A stretch of 64,000 nucleotides of DNA, taken from positions 3,089,725 to 3,153,724 of the forward strand of contig NZ_DF820425.1 in assembly GCF_000617845.2 (NCBI RefSeq), written 5' to 3'. Source of the stretch: Bradyrhizobium sp. DOA9. GTDB taxonomy: Bacteria; Pseudomonadota; Alphaproteobacteria; Rhizobiales; Xanthobacteraceae. The notes under the pieces are model-generated. The model searched no databases. It saw nothing but the letters and a program-made list of their open reading frames with translations, and had not been told where the DNA came from. Below are positions 42,436-52,560 of this stretch, piece by piece; the first letter of the stretch is position 1; each line of letters starts with the position of its first letter. The translations under genes and the position numbers were made by a program.

Positions 42436-43377
42436 GTGGCGCGACGGATCGCGATCACCTCGCCGATCGGCGTTGCCGGCGAGGCGGCCCCTCAGGTCGC
42501 GGTTCGTGGCCCAGGCTGGGACGGACGCTTCACGGTCCTGATCCTGTTCCTGCCGCCGGCGCTGCTGCTGTTCACGCTGTTCGTGGTGCTGCCGATCGGC
42601 GAGGCCGCGTGGTATTCGGCCTTCAACTGGAACGGCTTCGGCAGGCCGACCAACTGGATCGGCTTCGACAATTACCGCTTCGTGCTGGAGACGCGGGCCT
42701 TCTGGCTCGCGCTGCGCAACAACGCCCTGATCATCGCCGTCTCGCTCGCGATCCAGCTGCCGCTGGCGCTCACGCTGGCGTTGATGCTGGCCGAAAAATT
42801 TCGCGGCGCCGTGGCGCTGCGCATGCTGTTCTTCCTGCCCTATATCCTCGCCGAGATCGCGACCGGGCTGATCTTCAGCTTCGTCTATGACGGCGATTTC
42901 GGCCTCGTCGCTTCGATCTGGCGCACGTTCGGCGCCGAGCCTCCGCATCTGCTCGCCTCGACCGACACGGCGATGCTGGCGGTGCTGATCGTGGTGGTCT
43001 GGAAGTATTTCGGCTTCCACATGATGCTGTTCATCGCCGCACTGCAAAGCCTCGACAAGAACCTGGTCGAAGCCGCCCGGATCGACGGCGCGACGCGGAC
43101 GCAGACGCTGCGCCACGTCGTGATCCCCTTGCTCTATCCGACCATCCGCCTGTCGGTGTTCTTCGCCATCATCGGCTCGCTGCAGCTGTTCGATCTCGTC
43201 ATGCCGCTGACGCGCGGCGGGCCGGCCGATTCGTCGAACACGATGGTGAGCTTTCTCTACAACAACGGCATCTCGCGCATGCGGGTCGGCTATGGCAGCG
43301 CCATCGGCGTCATCCTGTTCGCGATCTGCGTGACCTTTGCCTTCACCTACAAGCGATGGTTCATGCGCGATGAGTAG
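42436..43377 (+). CDS. sugar ABC transporter permease (MalF type)
   Basis: A 313-residue inner-membrane protein with six predicted helices (first at about 35-55) and the EAA loop EAARIDGATRTQTLRHVVIPLL that contacts the ATPase. The GTG start lies 2 nt after the stop of the binding-protein gene. It overlaps the second permease gene by 8 nt. Confidence 0.93.
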   Translation: MARRIAITSPIGVAGEAAPQVAVRGPGWDGRFTVLILFLPPALLLFTLFVVLPIGEAAWYSAFNWNGFGRPTNWIGFDNYRFVLETRAFWLALRNNALIIAVSLAIQLPLALTLALMLAEKFRGAVALRMLFFLPYILAEIATGLIFSFVYDGDFGLVASIWRTFGAEPPHLLASTDTAMLAVLIVVVWKYFGFHMMLFIAALQSLDKNLVEAARIDGATRTQTLRHVVIPLLYPTIRLSVFFAIIGSLQLFDLVMPLTRGGPADSSNTMVSFLYNNGISRMRVGYGSAIGVILFAICVTFAFTYKRWFMRDE

Positions 43378-44215
43378 TGCCGGTGCCAGACCCGCATTCG
43401 ATCCCGCCGTGCTGTTCAAGGCGCTGTTCCTCGGCCTGGTCGCGATCTTCGTCCTGGTGCCGCTGCTCGCGACCCTGCTCGGCGGCTTCAAGTCGCTCGG
43501 CGAGCTCCGCGTCAACCCGTTCGGGCTGCCCCGGCAGTGGGAATGGCAGAACTACGCCGACATCCTGTTCTCGGCGCGCTACTGGCAGCTGCTGCGTAAC
43601 TCGCTCGTCATCTCGACGCTGGCGGTGGCGCTGACCCTGATCACGGCTTCGATGGCCGCCTTCACCTTCGCCCATGTCAGGTTCTTCGGCTCATCGATGC
43701 TGCTCAGCTATCTGACGCTGGGCCTGCTGTTTCCCGCTGCGACCGCCGTGCTGCCTCTGTTCATCAAGGTGCGGGATCTCGGCCTGCTCGACACTTATTT
43801 CGGCGTCGCGCTGCCACAGGTGGCGTTCAGCCTCGCCATGAGCGTGCTGCTGCTACGCCGCTTCTTCAAGGACATTCCCTACGAGCTGCTCGAGGCCGCG
43901 CTGGTCGACGGCTGCAGCTACATCAAGTTCTTTCGCTACGTGACGCTGCCACTGTCGCGGCCGATCCTGGCGACCGTCGGCACCATCACCTTCGTCAACA
44001 GCTGGAACGCCTATCTGTTGCCGCTGGTGATGCTGAACACCGATGCGCTGTATCCCTGGCCGCTCGGCATCATGGTCTACCAGGGCGAATACTCGTCCGA
44101 ATGGCACCTGATCCTGGCCTTCATCACGCTCACCATCCTGCCCACGATCATCCTGTTCCTGCTGGCGCAGAAGCACATCGTGGCCGGCCTCACCGCAGGT
44201 GCGGTCAAGGGATGA
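43370..44215 (+). CDS. sugar ABC transporter permease (MalG type)
   Basis: A 281-residue inner-membrane protein with six predicted helices and the EAA loop ELLEAALVDGCSYIKFFRYV. It starts at an ATG within the last codons of the first permease gene (ATGAGTAG). The end, LAQKHIVAGLTAGAVKG, is the classic MalG-type tail. No ATP-binding subunit gene follows; the pair must borrow one from elsewhere, as is common for MsmK/UgpC-type multitask ATPases. Confidence 0.93.
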   Translation: MSSAGARPAFDPAVLFKALFLGLVAIFVLVPLLATLLGGFKSLGELRVNPFGLPRQWEWQNYADILFSARYWQLLRNSLVISTLAVALTLITASMAAFTFAHVRFFGSSMLLSYLTLGLLFPAATAVLPLFIKVRDLGLLDTYFGVALPQVAFSLAMSVLLLRRFFKDIPYELLEAALVDGCSYIKFFRYVTLPLSRPILATVGTITFVNSWNAYLLPLVMLNTDALYPWPLGIMVYQGEYSSEWHLILAFITLTILPTIILFLLAQKHIVAGLTAGAVKG

Positions 44216-44236
44216 GCCGTAGTCTGAGGAGATAAC

Positions 44237-45334
44237 ATGAGAAAAGTAGGCATCGGAATCATAGGCTGCGGGGTGATCAGCACCGCCTATCTCAAGGCGG
44301 CGCAGCGCTTCCCCGTCATGGAGGTCAGGGCGCTCGCCGACATGCGCAGCGAGGTTGCCGAGCGTCAGGGCGCGGCCTTCGGCTTGCCGGGAATGCGGGT
44401 CGACCAATTGCTGAAGCGCGACGACGTCGAAATCGTCGTCAATCTCACGGTGCCGCTCGCCCACACCGACGTCAGCCTCGCGGTGCTGAACGCCGGCAAG
44501 CACGTTCATTCGGAGAAGCCGCTCGGCATCAATGTCACCGAGGCGCGCAAGGTCATGGAGCTTGCCGCGCAGAAGAACCTGCGCGTCGGTTGCGCGCCCG
44601 ACACGTTCCTCGGCGGCGGCCATCAGACCGCGCGCAAGCTGATCGACGACGGCGCGATCGGAAAACCCGTCGCGGGCAGCGCCTTCTTCGGCTGCCCCGG
44701 CCACGAGCGCTGGCATCCGGCACCCGGCTTCTATTACCTGCGCGGCGGCGGGCCGATGCTCGACATGGGGCCGTATTACATCACCGATCTCGTGCAATTG
44801 CTCGGCCCGGTCGCCAGCGTGATGGGCTCGACCGCGCGTCCGAGGAACGAGCGCGTGGTCACCAGCCAGCCGATGAACGGCGCACTGATTCCGGTCGAGG
44901 TCGCGACCCATGTCGCGGGAACGCTGGAGTTCGAGAGCGGCGCCGTCGTGTCGATCACGATGAGCTTCGACGTGCCGAAACATCGCCACGCGCCGATCGA
45001 GATCTACGGCGACAAGGGCAGCATGCTGGTGCCGGATCCAAATCGCTTCGGCGGTGAGGTGCAGGTGGCGAAGACCGGCGGCGAATGGGAGGCGATGCCG
45101 CTGACGCACGGCCATTTCGAGGGCGAGTTCCGCTCCATCGGCGTTGCCGACATGGCGTCCGCCATCCTGAACGACCGGCCGCATCGCGCCAGCGGCGCGC
45201 TCGCCTTCCACGTGCTGGAGGTGATGGAGGCGTTCCAGACCTCGGCCGACGAGGGCCGCCGCGTCAAGATCGAGAGCCGCGTCGAGCGGCCGGCGATGCT
45301 GCCGGCCGGACGTGAAACCGGACAGATCGATTGA
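44237..45334 (+). CDS. Gfo/Idh/MocA-family oxidoreductase
   Basis: A 365-residue NAD(P)-dependent dehydrogenase. The Rossmann motif is GIIGCGVIS (residues 6-14) and the family signature is HSEKPLGIN with the catalytic Lys. The C-terminal alpha/beta domain contains GPMLDMGPYYITDL. It lies 21 bp after the permease gene, with the AGGAG ribosome site. Its presence with a ThuA-like protein points to a keto-sugar or sugar-alcohol oxidation route downstream of uptake. Confidence 0.93.
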   Translation: MRKVGIGIIGCGVISTAYLKAAQRFPVMEVRALADMRSEVAERQGAAFGLPGMRVDQLLKRDDVEIVVNLTVPLAHTDVSLAVLNAGKHVHSEKPLGINVTEARKVMELAAQKNLRVGCAPDTFLGGGHQTARKLIDDGAIGKPVAGSAFFGCPGHERWHPAPGFYYLRGGGPMLDMGPYYITDLVQLLGPVASVMGSTARPRNERVVTSQPMNGALIPVEVATHVAGTLEFESGAVVSITMSFDVPKHRHAPIEIYGDKGSMLVPDPNRFGGEVQVAKTGGEWEAMPLTHGHFEGEFRSIGVADMASAILNDRPHRASGALAFHVLEVMEAFQTSADEGRRVKIESRVERPAMLPAGRETGQID

Positions 45335-45344
45335 GGGAATGACC

Positions 45345-45989
45345 ATGCGCAAGGCAATGATTGTATGGGGTGGCTGGCCGGGACACGATCCCGATCTCTG
45401 CGCGTCGATGATCCGTGGCTGGCTGAAGGCGGAAGGTTTTGACGTCCGGATCGAAACCACGACCGAGGCATTCGGCGATCCCAAAATCCATGATCTGTCG
45501 TTGATCATCCCGATCTACACGATGTCGAAGATCGAAAAAGCGGAAGCGCTCAACCTCTGCGATGCGGTGCGCAGCGGCGTCGGGCTCGCCGGCCATCATG
45601 GCGGCATGTGCGATGCCTTCCGCGAATCGGTCGAGTACCAATTCCTGTGCGGCGGGCAGTGGGTCGCCCATCCCGGCAACATCATCGACTACAAGGTCGA
45701 CTTGACGAAGCCGGACGATCCGATCATGACGGGTCTGAAGAGCTTCGAGCATCGGTCCGAGCAGTATTACATGCATGTCGATCCCGCCATCGAGGTCCTG
45801 GCAACGACGACTTTCACCGGTGAGCACGCGCCCTGGATCGAGGGCGTGGTGATGCCCGTGGTGTGGAAGAAGCGCTATGGCGCGGGGAGGGTGTTCTATT
45901 CCTCGCTGGGCCACCGCGCCTACGAGCTCGACGTGCCGGAGATCCGGACGTTGATGACCCGCGGCATGCTGTGGGCCGCGCGCGAATGA
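45345..45989 (+). CDS. ThuA-domain protein
   Basis: A 214-residue protein of the ThuA-like (trehalose utilisation) family, which has a class-I glutamine-amidotransferase-like fold. Features are MRKAMIVWGGWPGHDPDL, GLAGHHGGMCDAF and a C-terminal YGAGRVFYSSLGHRAYE. ThuA with ThuB-type dehydrogenases handles 3-keto-disaccharides in rhizobia. The ATG at 45345 is preferred to one at 45339 because GAGGG at 45333-45337 is better placed. Confidence 0.9.
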   Translation: MRKAMIVWGGWPGHDPDLCASMIRGWLKAEGFDVRIETTTEAFGDPKIHDLSLIIPIYTMSKIEKAEALNLCDAVRSGVGLAGHHGGMCDAFRESVEYQFLCGGQWVAHPGNIIDYKVDLTKPDDPIMTGLKSFEHRSEQYYMHVDPAIEVLATTTFTGEHAPWIEGVVMPVVWKKRYGAGRVFYSSLGHRAYELDVPEIRTLMTRGMLWAARE

Positions 45990-47035
45990 CTGACAGCGCG
46001 ACCCAGCCGGTGCTTCGGGCCACGCTCGAGGACGTCGCGCGCGCGGCGGGCGTTTCGCTCGCCACCGTCGATCGCGTCGTCAACCGGCGCGAGGGTGTCC
46101 GCGCCAAGACCGTCGCGCGCGTCGAGGCCGCCGTGGCAAAGCTCGGCTATCGCGCCGATCTTGCCGCGGCGCGGCTCGCCCGCGGGCAGACGTTCCGGTT
46201 TGCCTTCGTGCTGCCGACGGGCAGCAACAGCTTCATGACCAATCTCAGCGAGCAGGTGGCGCGCACCGCGGGCTGGCTCGCCGGCCATCGCGGCTTCATC
46301 GACATCCACCATGTCGACGTGTTCGATCCCGACGTCCTTGCGGGTGCGCTGGAGAACCTCTCGCCGGCCTATCAGGGCGTCGCCGTCATCGCGCTCGATC
46401 ATCCCCGGGTTCGCGCCGCGATCGACGAGCTCGTCGCGCGCGGGGTTGCGGTGGTGACCCTGGTGTCGGACGCGCCGAGTTCGTCCCGGGTGCATTATGT
46501 CGGGATCGACAATCCGGCCGCGGGCCGCACCGCCGCCACGCTGATGGGGCGCTTCCTCGCCGGGCGCGAGGGCACCGTCGCCGTGATTGCGGGATCGTTG
46601 TCGCTGCGCGATCACACCGAACGGCAGTTCGGCTTCCACCAGATCCTGTCGAGCGAGTATGCGAACCTCTCCACGCTCCCGGTCATCGAGGGCCGCGACG
46701 ACAGCGACCGCACGCGGGACCTCACGGCCGCGCTGCTCGCCCGCCATGCCGACCTCCGCGGCATCTATTGCTGCGGCGCCGGAAACCGCGGCATCGCCGA
46801 TGCGCTCGAAGCTTCGGGCCGCGCGCGCGAGGTGGTCTGGATCACCCATGAACTGACCGAGCACACCAGGCGCTTCCTGGTGCGCGGCACGCTCGATGCC
46901 GTCATCAACCAGGATGCCGGCCACGAGGCGCGGTCTGCGGCGCGAGTCCTGCTCGCGCATTGTTCGGGCGAGCCGATCAGCCCCGACCAGGAGCGCATCC
47001 GCATCGACATCTTCCTGCGGGACAATCTGCCGTAG
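45986..47035 (+). CDS. LacI-family transcriptional regulator
   Basis: A 349-residue regulator with an N-terminal LacI helix-turn-helix, ATLEDVARAAGVSLATVDRV (about residues 12-31), the hinge region KLGYRADLAAARLARG and a periplasmic-binding-protein-like sensor domain. It overlaps the ThuA-like gene by 4 nt (ATGA), closing the operon. It probably controls this operon and perhaps the divergent SDR gene through the inverted repeats at 41080-41125; the inducer is probably the transported sugar or its keto form. Confidence 0.92.
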   Translation: MTDSATQPVLRATLEDVARAAGVSLATVDRVVNRREGVRAKTVARVEAAVAKLGYRADLAAARLARGQTFRFAFVLPTGSNSFMTNLSEQVARTAGWLAGHRGFIDIHHVDVFDPDVLAGALENLSPAYQGVAVIALDHPRVRAAIDELVARGVAVVTLVSDAPSSSRVHYVGIDNPAAGRTAATLMGRFLAGREGTVAVIAGSLSLRDHTERQFGFHQILSSEYANLSTLPVIEGRDDSDRTRDLTAALLARHADLRGIYCCGAGNRGIADALEASGRAREVVWITHELTEHTRRFLVRGTLDAVINQDAGHEARSAARVLLAHCSGEPISPDQERIRIDIFLRDNLP

Positions 47036-47066
47036 CGCGCGATGGGATCAGGTTTGATCGCTAAGT

Positions 47067-47100
47067 GCGCTCCCTCTCCCGCTTGCTGGAGAGGTTGCAC
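47067..47100. repeat. partial GC-rich palindromic repeat, copy 2
   Basis: The string GCGCTCCCTCTCCCGCTTGC followed by TGGAGAGG is the left hairpin of the dispersed repeat seen at 63672-63832, here without its right part. It lies between the convergent LacI and VOC-family genes. Confidence 0.6.
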
Positions 47101-47172
47101 CGAGCCCGTGGCGATCGATCAACCTAAAGCCATTCCGCTTTGGCGCAACCGCGCGCAACCGTGGCGTGAGGA

Positions 47173-48060
47173 TTACCCCTCGTACTGGTCCGGCCCCATT
47201 GCCCAGGACGCTTCGTCGTGGCCGAAGGCGTAATTGCGGTTGTTGAGCGCCGGATTGCGGTTGACCATCGGCCGCATGAACATCGGATGGGTCGCCGAGC
47301 GCACCTCGTGCTCGACCGTGAACAGCTTCTTGCCGCTGTCGAGGTCGACGATGTCGCAGAACCGGTACTGGTATTGATTGTCCTCGCGGGAGATCAGCTT
47401 GCGCGCAAGCAGCTTGCGGTAGGGGCCGGAGAAGTCGGTAATGTACATCTGCACGTGGTGGCCGTCATAGTCGCCCGGCGGTCGTTCGGTCTCGCGAAAC
47501 AACAGATGCTGGTTGCGGCCGGTCTTCACCGCGGCCACAGCGGCCTCGCCGTTCTGCAAGCTCGCGGGCATGCCCATGACTTCAGGGTAGAAGGCGCAGA
47601 TGCCGGCCGCCGATCCCATGGGCACGTCGAACTCGACATAGGGAATGCCGAGCGCGATGCGGCCGAACCGCGCGGCGTCGGGCTCGTAGCAGCGCACGCG
47701 GTTGCCCCAGGGGCAAACCGCTTCGACATGGTCATTGTGCTCCGCGAATGCGAACGCCGTGCCCTCGAGCTTCTTCGCGACCGACCCGAGCCGTGCCAGC
47801 AGCGCCTCGCGGCCTTCGATGACGAGGCCGATGTGTCCGCGCAGCACCTGCGGCCGGCCGCTCGGCAGATGAAACTGGCTCCGCCCGGCGTTGATCCACA
47901 TGTTGGTGTCCGACACCATCAGGTAGGGATCGCGGGTGAGCCCGAGCCCGGCGACGTAGAACAGCGTGGCGAGGCGCTGGTCCGGGACCTGGATGTTGAC
48001 GTGCTCGAAATGGATGGCGTTGCCGAGATCTTCTGCGGACCGATCGAATTGTTGCGGCAT
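47173..48060 (-). CDS. VOC-superfamily (glyoxalase/extradiol dioxygenase-like) protein
   Basis: A 295-residue protein with at least two vicinal-oxygen-chelate modules. The first begins IHFEHVNIQVPDQRLATLFY (about 15-35) and the second near 125 (GIPYVEFDVPMGSAAGICAFY). Candidate metal ligands are His18/His20-region residues, EHNDHVE and the final VDLDSGKKLFTVEHEVR. Function is unknown. The start at 48060 (MPQQFDRSAEDL) is chosen over upstream ATGs with low-complexity extensions. It is divergent from groES. Confidence 0.82.
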   Translation of the reverse strand: MPQQFDRSAEDLGNAIHFEHVNIQVPDQRLATLFYVAGLGLTRDPYLMVSDTNMWINAGRSQFHLPSGRPQVLRGHIGLVIEGREALLARLGSVAKKLEGTAFAFAEHNDHVEAVCPWGNRVRCYEPDAARFGRIALGIPYVEFDVPMGSAAGICAFYPEVMGMPASLQNGEAAVAAVKTGRNQHLLFRETERPPGDYDGHHVQMYITDFSGPYRKLLARKLISREDNQYQYRFCDIVDLDSGKKLFTVEHEVRSATHPMFMRPMVNRNPALNNRNYAFGHDEASWAMGPDQYEG

Positions 48061-48234
48061 GGGTGTGCGCTTCTCGCTGGGGGACGAACGCGTACATCTT
48101 AACGCATAGTTTCCGGCCGTCGAATTTTTCCGCCAGTCATGTCTTGCCGGCGCGGACGACATGCCGATTGCCGTCTCGCCAGCCGCCGCTGCTGCCGCGG
48201 AGGCGCCCTGCGACAATTTTTTTCTGCTGTGACC

Positions 48235-48266
48235 CTTGAACGGAATTCGACCCGATCCTAGGTCGT
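48235..48266 (+). promoter_or_regulatory. RpoH (sigma-32) type promoter of groES-groEL
   Basis: The sequence CTTG (48235-48238), 18 bp, then CCTAGGTCGT (48257-48266) fits the alphaproteobacterial RpoH consensus CTTG-N18-CYTATNTNNG with two mismatches in the -10. It lies about 70 bp before the groES start. No CIRCE inverted repeat (TTAGCACTC-N9-GAGTGCTAA) is seen, so HrcA control is unlikely. Confidence 0.65.
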
Positions 48267-48334
48267 TTGCCGCCCGGGGGCCGGTTCCGGACCCGGATTT
48301 TGGACATCGCTGAACCTACCCAAGGAGGATGTGC

Positions 48335-48649
48335 ATGCATTTCCGCCCGTTGCACGACCGTGTGCTCGTGCGCCGCATCGATGCCGAGGAGAAGACCGCC
48401 GGCGGCATCATCATTCCCGACACCGCCAAGGAGAAGCCGCAGCAGGGCGAGATCATCGCCGTGGGACCGGGCGGGCGAAACGAGCAGGGCCAGCTCGTGC
48501 CGCTCGACGTCAAGGTCGGCGACCGGGTGCTGTTCGGCAAATGGTCGGGCACCGAGGTCAAGATCGACGGCGAGGAGCTGTTGATCATGAAGGAAAGCGA
48601 TCTTCTCGGCGTGGCCGAGCAGGTCGGCACGCTGAAGAAGGCGGCGTAA
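48335..48649 (+). CDS. groES: co-chaperonin GroES
   Basis: A 104-residue Gro[18 protein letters not shown], the mobile loop [21 protein letters not shown] and [20 protein letters not shown]. It caps GroEL during assisted protein folding in the cytoplasm. I chose the ATG at 48335, 6 nt after a perfect AAGGAGG, rather than one two codons earlier. Confidence 0.97.
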   Translation: MHFRPLHDRVLVRRIDAEEKTAGGIIIPDTAKEKPQQGEIIAVGPGGRNEQGQLVPLDVKVGDRVLFGKWSGTEVKIDGEELLIMKESDLLGVAEQVGTLKKAA

Positions 48650-48655
48650 CGCTGA

Positions 48656-50305
<1,650 letters not shown>

Positions 50306-50313
50306 GGACGTGC

Positions 50314-50342
50314 GAGCCCGGCCCACGGCCGGGCTCGTTTCT
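50314..50342 (+). terminator. rho-independent terminator after groEL
   Basis: A 10-bp perfect GC-rich stem (GAGCCCGGCC/GGCCGGGCTC) with a CAC loop, followed by GTTTCTC. It is 8 bp after the groEL stop codon. Confidence 0.85.
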
Positions 50343-50383
50343 CATGATCGACTAAGTCTGTTTCGAAACGAAAGGAGGATGAA

Positions 50384-50716
50384 ATGATCAAGGATCGTGC
50401 TTTCTCCGCTCGCGGGGAAACCACCCGGAAAACGTTGCGGCGCCTCGCCGCCTTGGCCTTCGGCGCCGGCCTCTCGCTGATGCCTTTTGCAGCCTTTGGC
50501 GCCGAAAGCGCCGGCTCTGCACCCAAGACGCCGGACACTTTCGAACGGCTCGCCTTGCCGCCGATCCCGTATCTCGACACGATGCCGTGGTCGAGCTGGG
50601 AACGAGGCGGCCCGACCATGAAGGTCGACACGTTGCTGCCGATCCTCGGGCCCTCCGGGATCCGGCTGGATCTCACGCCGCCTGACCGGAACAGGCCGGA
50701 GCCTGCCACCAGCTGA
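50384..50716 (+). CDS. small exported protein downstream of groESL
   Basis: A 110-residue protein with a very strong ribosome site (AAAGGAGG). Residues 1-40 form a signal peptide with a basic start (MIKDRAFSARGETTRKTLRR) and a hydrophobic core ending FAAFGAES. The mature part of about 70 residues has FERLALPPIPYLDTMPW and GPTMKVDTLLPILGPSGIRL. No family is recognised. It sits between two terminators, so it is probably a single-gene unit or transcribed by read-through from groEL. Confidence 0.75.
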   Translation: MIKDRAFSARGETTRKTLRRLAALAFGAGLSLMPFAAFGAESAGSAPKTPDTFERLALPPIPYLDTMPWSSWERGGPTMKVDTLLPILGPSGIRLDLTPPDRNRPEPATS

Positions 50717-50722
50717 TACGGA

Positions 50723-50750
50723 GGAGCGGCCGGCGAGGCCGCTCCTTCGT
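50723..50750 (+). terminator. rho-independent terminator after the small exported protein gene
   Basis: A 9-bp stem (GGAGCGGCC/GGCCGCTCC) with a GGCGA loop, followed by TTCGT. It begins a few bases after the stop codon of the gene at 50384-50716. Confidence 0.8.
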
Positions 50751-50790
50751 CCTTGCACCCATTCATCGCTCAGTCGAGGAGGATCATCAG

Positions 50791-51024
50791 ATGAGAGGCA
50801 TTGTCCTCGCCGTCGCATTGCTGGGAATGGTCAATGCGCTTCAGGCCAAAGAGGCCGATTCTCCGCGCGGCGAGGCGCGGAATTCGCTCGAGCCTGCCCG
50901 GCAGCTCGCGACCAGCTCCATTGGAGACTCTCGGCGCGATGCCGAGAAGTCCCGCCAGACCGAGCGCAAAAGCCGGGAGTTTTCGCCCGAACGTCTGATC
51001 CCGGATATCTGCAGAGGATGCTGA
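50791..51024 (+). CDS. small exported protein
   Basis: A 77-residue protein with a GAGGAGG ribosome site. It has a clear signal peptide (MRGIVLAVALLGMVNALQA, cut near residue 19) and a short charged mature part with REFSPERLIPDICRGC, ending in two Cys close together. No family recognised. It is in the proteostasis island, convergent with the sigma-factor gene. Confidence 0.7.
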   Translation: MRGIVLAVALLGMVNALQAKEADSPRGEARNSLEPARQLATSSIGDSRRDAEKSRQTERKSREFSPERLIPDICRGC

Positions 51025-51045
51025 TCGGCCTCGGCCGACCAGCAT
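51018..51045. terminator. bidirectional terminator between small exported gene and rpoH-like gene
   Basis: An inverted repeat of 13 bp arms with one mismatch (ATGCTGATCGGCC and GGCCGACCAGCAT). It overlaps the end of the 77-codon gene and lies just before the end of the convergent sigma-factor gene. It is followed by CTTCTCTCC on the plus side. Confidence 0.7.
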
Positions 51046-51058
51046 CTTCTCTCCTCCT

Positions 51059-51949
51059 CTAATGCGACGTCGCGAGGCGCGCCTCATCGAGATGCGCGCA
51101 CATCTTCACCTTGATCCGCTGCAAGGCGCGCTGCTCGATCTGCCGGACCCGCTCGCGCGAGATGCCGAACTTGCCGGCGAGGGCGTCCAGCGTCTGGTGC
51201 GGCTCGTCGAAAAATCGCGCCTCGACGATGCTGCGCTCCCGTGTCGACAACGCCGCGAGTGCATCCGCGAGGGCGGCCTTGGTGCGTGCGCGATCGGTCG
51301 CTTCCAGCAGCAGGCTCTCCGGGTCCGGAGAGGGATCCACCAGCCGGTCCTGCCATTGGTCGCCTTCCGTCTCGACGCTGAGCGGCACGTTGAGTGAGAT
51401 GTCGCCGCGCAGCCGGCCGTTCATCTCGACGACATCGGCTTCTCTCACGTCGAGATGGTTCGCGATATGTGTCAGCTGATCCGTGCGAAGATCGCCGTCC
51501 TCCGCTACGCCGAGCCTGTTCTTCAGCTTGCGCAGGTTGAAGAACAGCTTCTTCTGCGCCGCCGTGGTGCCCAGCTTGACGAGGGACCATGATCGCAGGA
51601 TGTAGTCCTGAACCGATGCCTTGATCCACCAGGCGGCATAGGTCGCGAGCCGAAAGCCTTTCTCGGGATCGAACCGCTTCACGGCCAGCATCAGCCCGAC
51701 ATTGGCTTCCGAGATGAGGTCGGCGATGCCAAGGCCATAGCGGCGATATTGGAGTGCGATCTTGGCCGCGAGCCGCAGATGGCTCGTCACCAGCCGATAG
51801 GCGGCGTCGCGATCGCCGCAATCGCGCAATCGCCTGGCATATTCGGCTTCTTCCGACGCCTCGAGCAGCGGAAACCGGTGGATCTCCTTGAGATAACGAG
51901 ATAGCCCGGCTTCCGAATGAAGAGCAGGAAGCGATGAGGCAACCAGCAT
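51059..51949 (-). CDS. rpoH: RNA polymerase sigma-32 type factor (RpoH)
   Basis: A 296-residue sigma factor. Region 2 has LRLAAKIALQYRRYGLGIADLISEANVGLM and FRLATYAAWWIKASVQDYIL, the -10 recognition helix. The RpoH box TAAQKKLFFNLRKLKNRLG lies around residues 128-146. Region 4 has LDALAGKFGISRERVRQIEQRAL for -35 binding. It should direct heat-shock transcription, including the RpoH-type promoter at groES. The start at 51949 has GGGAGG upstream. Rhizobia usually carry two or three rpoH copies; which one this is cannot be told. Confidence 0.93.
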   Translation of the reverse strand: MLVASSLPALHSEAGLSRYLKEIHRFPLLEASEEAEYARRLRDCGDRDAAYRLVTSHLRLAAKIALQYRRYGLGIADLISEANVGLMLAVKRFDPEKGFRLATYAAWWIKASVQDYILRSWSLVKLGTTAAQKKLFFNLRKLKNRLGVAEDGDLRTDQLTHIANHLDVREADVVEMNGRLRGDISLNVPLSVETEGDQWQDRLVDPSPDPESLLLEATDRARTKAALADALAALSTRERSIVEARFFDEPHQTLDALAGKFGISRERVRQIEQRALQRIKVKMCAHLDEARLATSH

Positions 51950-52325
51950 CGCACCCTCCCTCAAGAGCATCGTTCGCGCCGGCCGGGGGCGCGTTGCCGG
52001 TTGATGGGACAATCCGGGTGAAGCGCCGAGAGCGGCGCGGTTCGAGCGCGGGCAGGTTTCATGTCCAAATCCTCGATAGAGCAAGATGGTTGAACCACCG
52101 CGAGCCTGATCCGCTGAGCCCGATCATGGCACCCAGACGCCTCAGGCCGGTGGACGCCACTAGAATTTTGAAATGGCCGGAATGTTCCAGCGTGAACGGC
52201 GCAATCGGCAATCGCGATTGCCGTATGCTTTCGCCGCTGCAGACAGGCTCTTGAAACGCGAAGCGTTCATTCCAATCTGGTCCACGCAGGCGCCGGTGAG
52301 GCTGCACGCAGGTTTGGTTCGTGGG

Positions 52326-52553
52326 ATGGATGATTATCGTGATCTCGTGAGCGCGGCTCTTGCGCTGTTCTGCGCCGGCTTGATGTTGGTGGCCGGCCAT
52401 CTCCTGATCGAATGGCACGCTGGAAGCATTGATCCCGGCACCGGGATCGAAGCGCCGAAGCGCGAAGGCGCGCCGCTCATCTCGAACGGTCCGCCACCGG
52501 ACAGGCGGATGATCGAGCTTCCCGCCGAGATCAAGCGCAAGCGCGCTGCGTGA
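52326..52553 (+). CDS. small single-pass membrane protein
   Basis: A 75-residue protein: MDDYRDLVSAALALFCAGLM, a membrane helix (about 6-27), then HLLIEWHAGSIDPGTGIEAP and a Lys/Arg-rich end (ELPAEIKRKRAA). No family recognised. It is between the rpoH-like and ftsH genes but on the opposite strand. The chosen ATG has only a weak ribosome site; an upstream start adds a 51-residue basic extension. Confidence 0.5.
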   Translation: MDDYRDLVSAALALFCAGLMLVAGHLLIEWHAGSIDPGTGIEAPKREGAPLISNGPPPDRRMIELPAEIKRKRAA

Positions 52554-52560
52554 GAGAGCC

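Noticed and set aside
48181..48334. CIRCE/HrcA operator before groES
   Set aside because: No TTAGCACTC-type inverted repeat is present; an RpoH-type promoter explains the control better.
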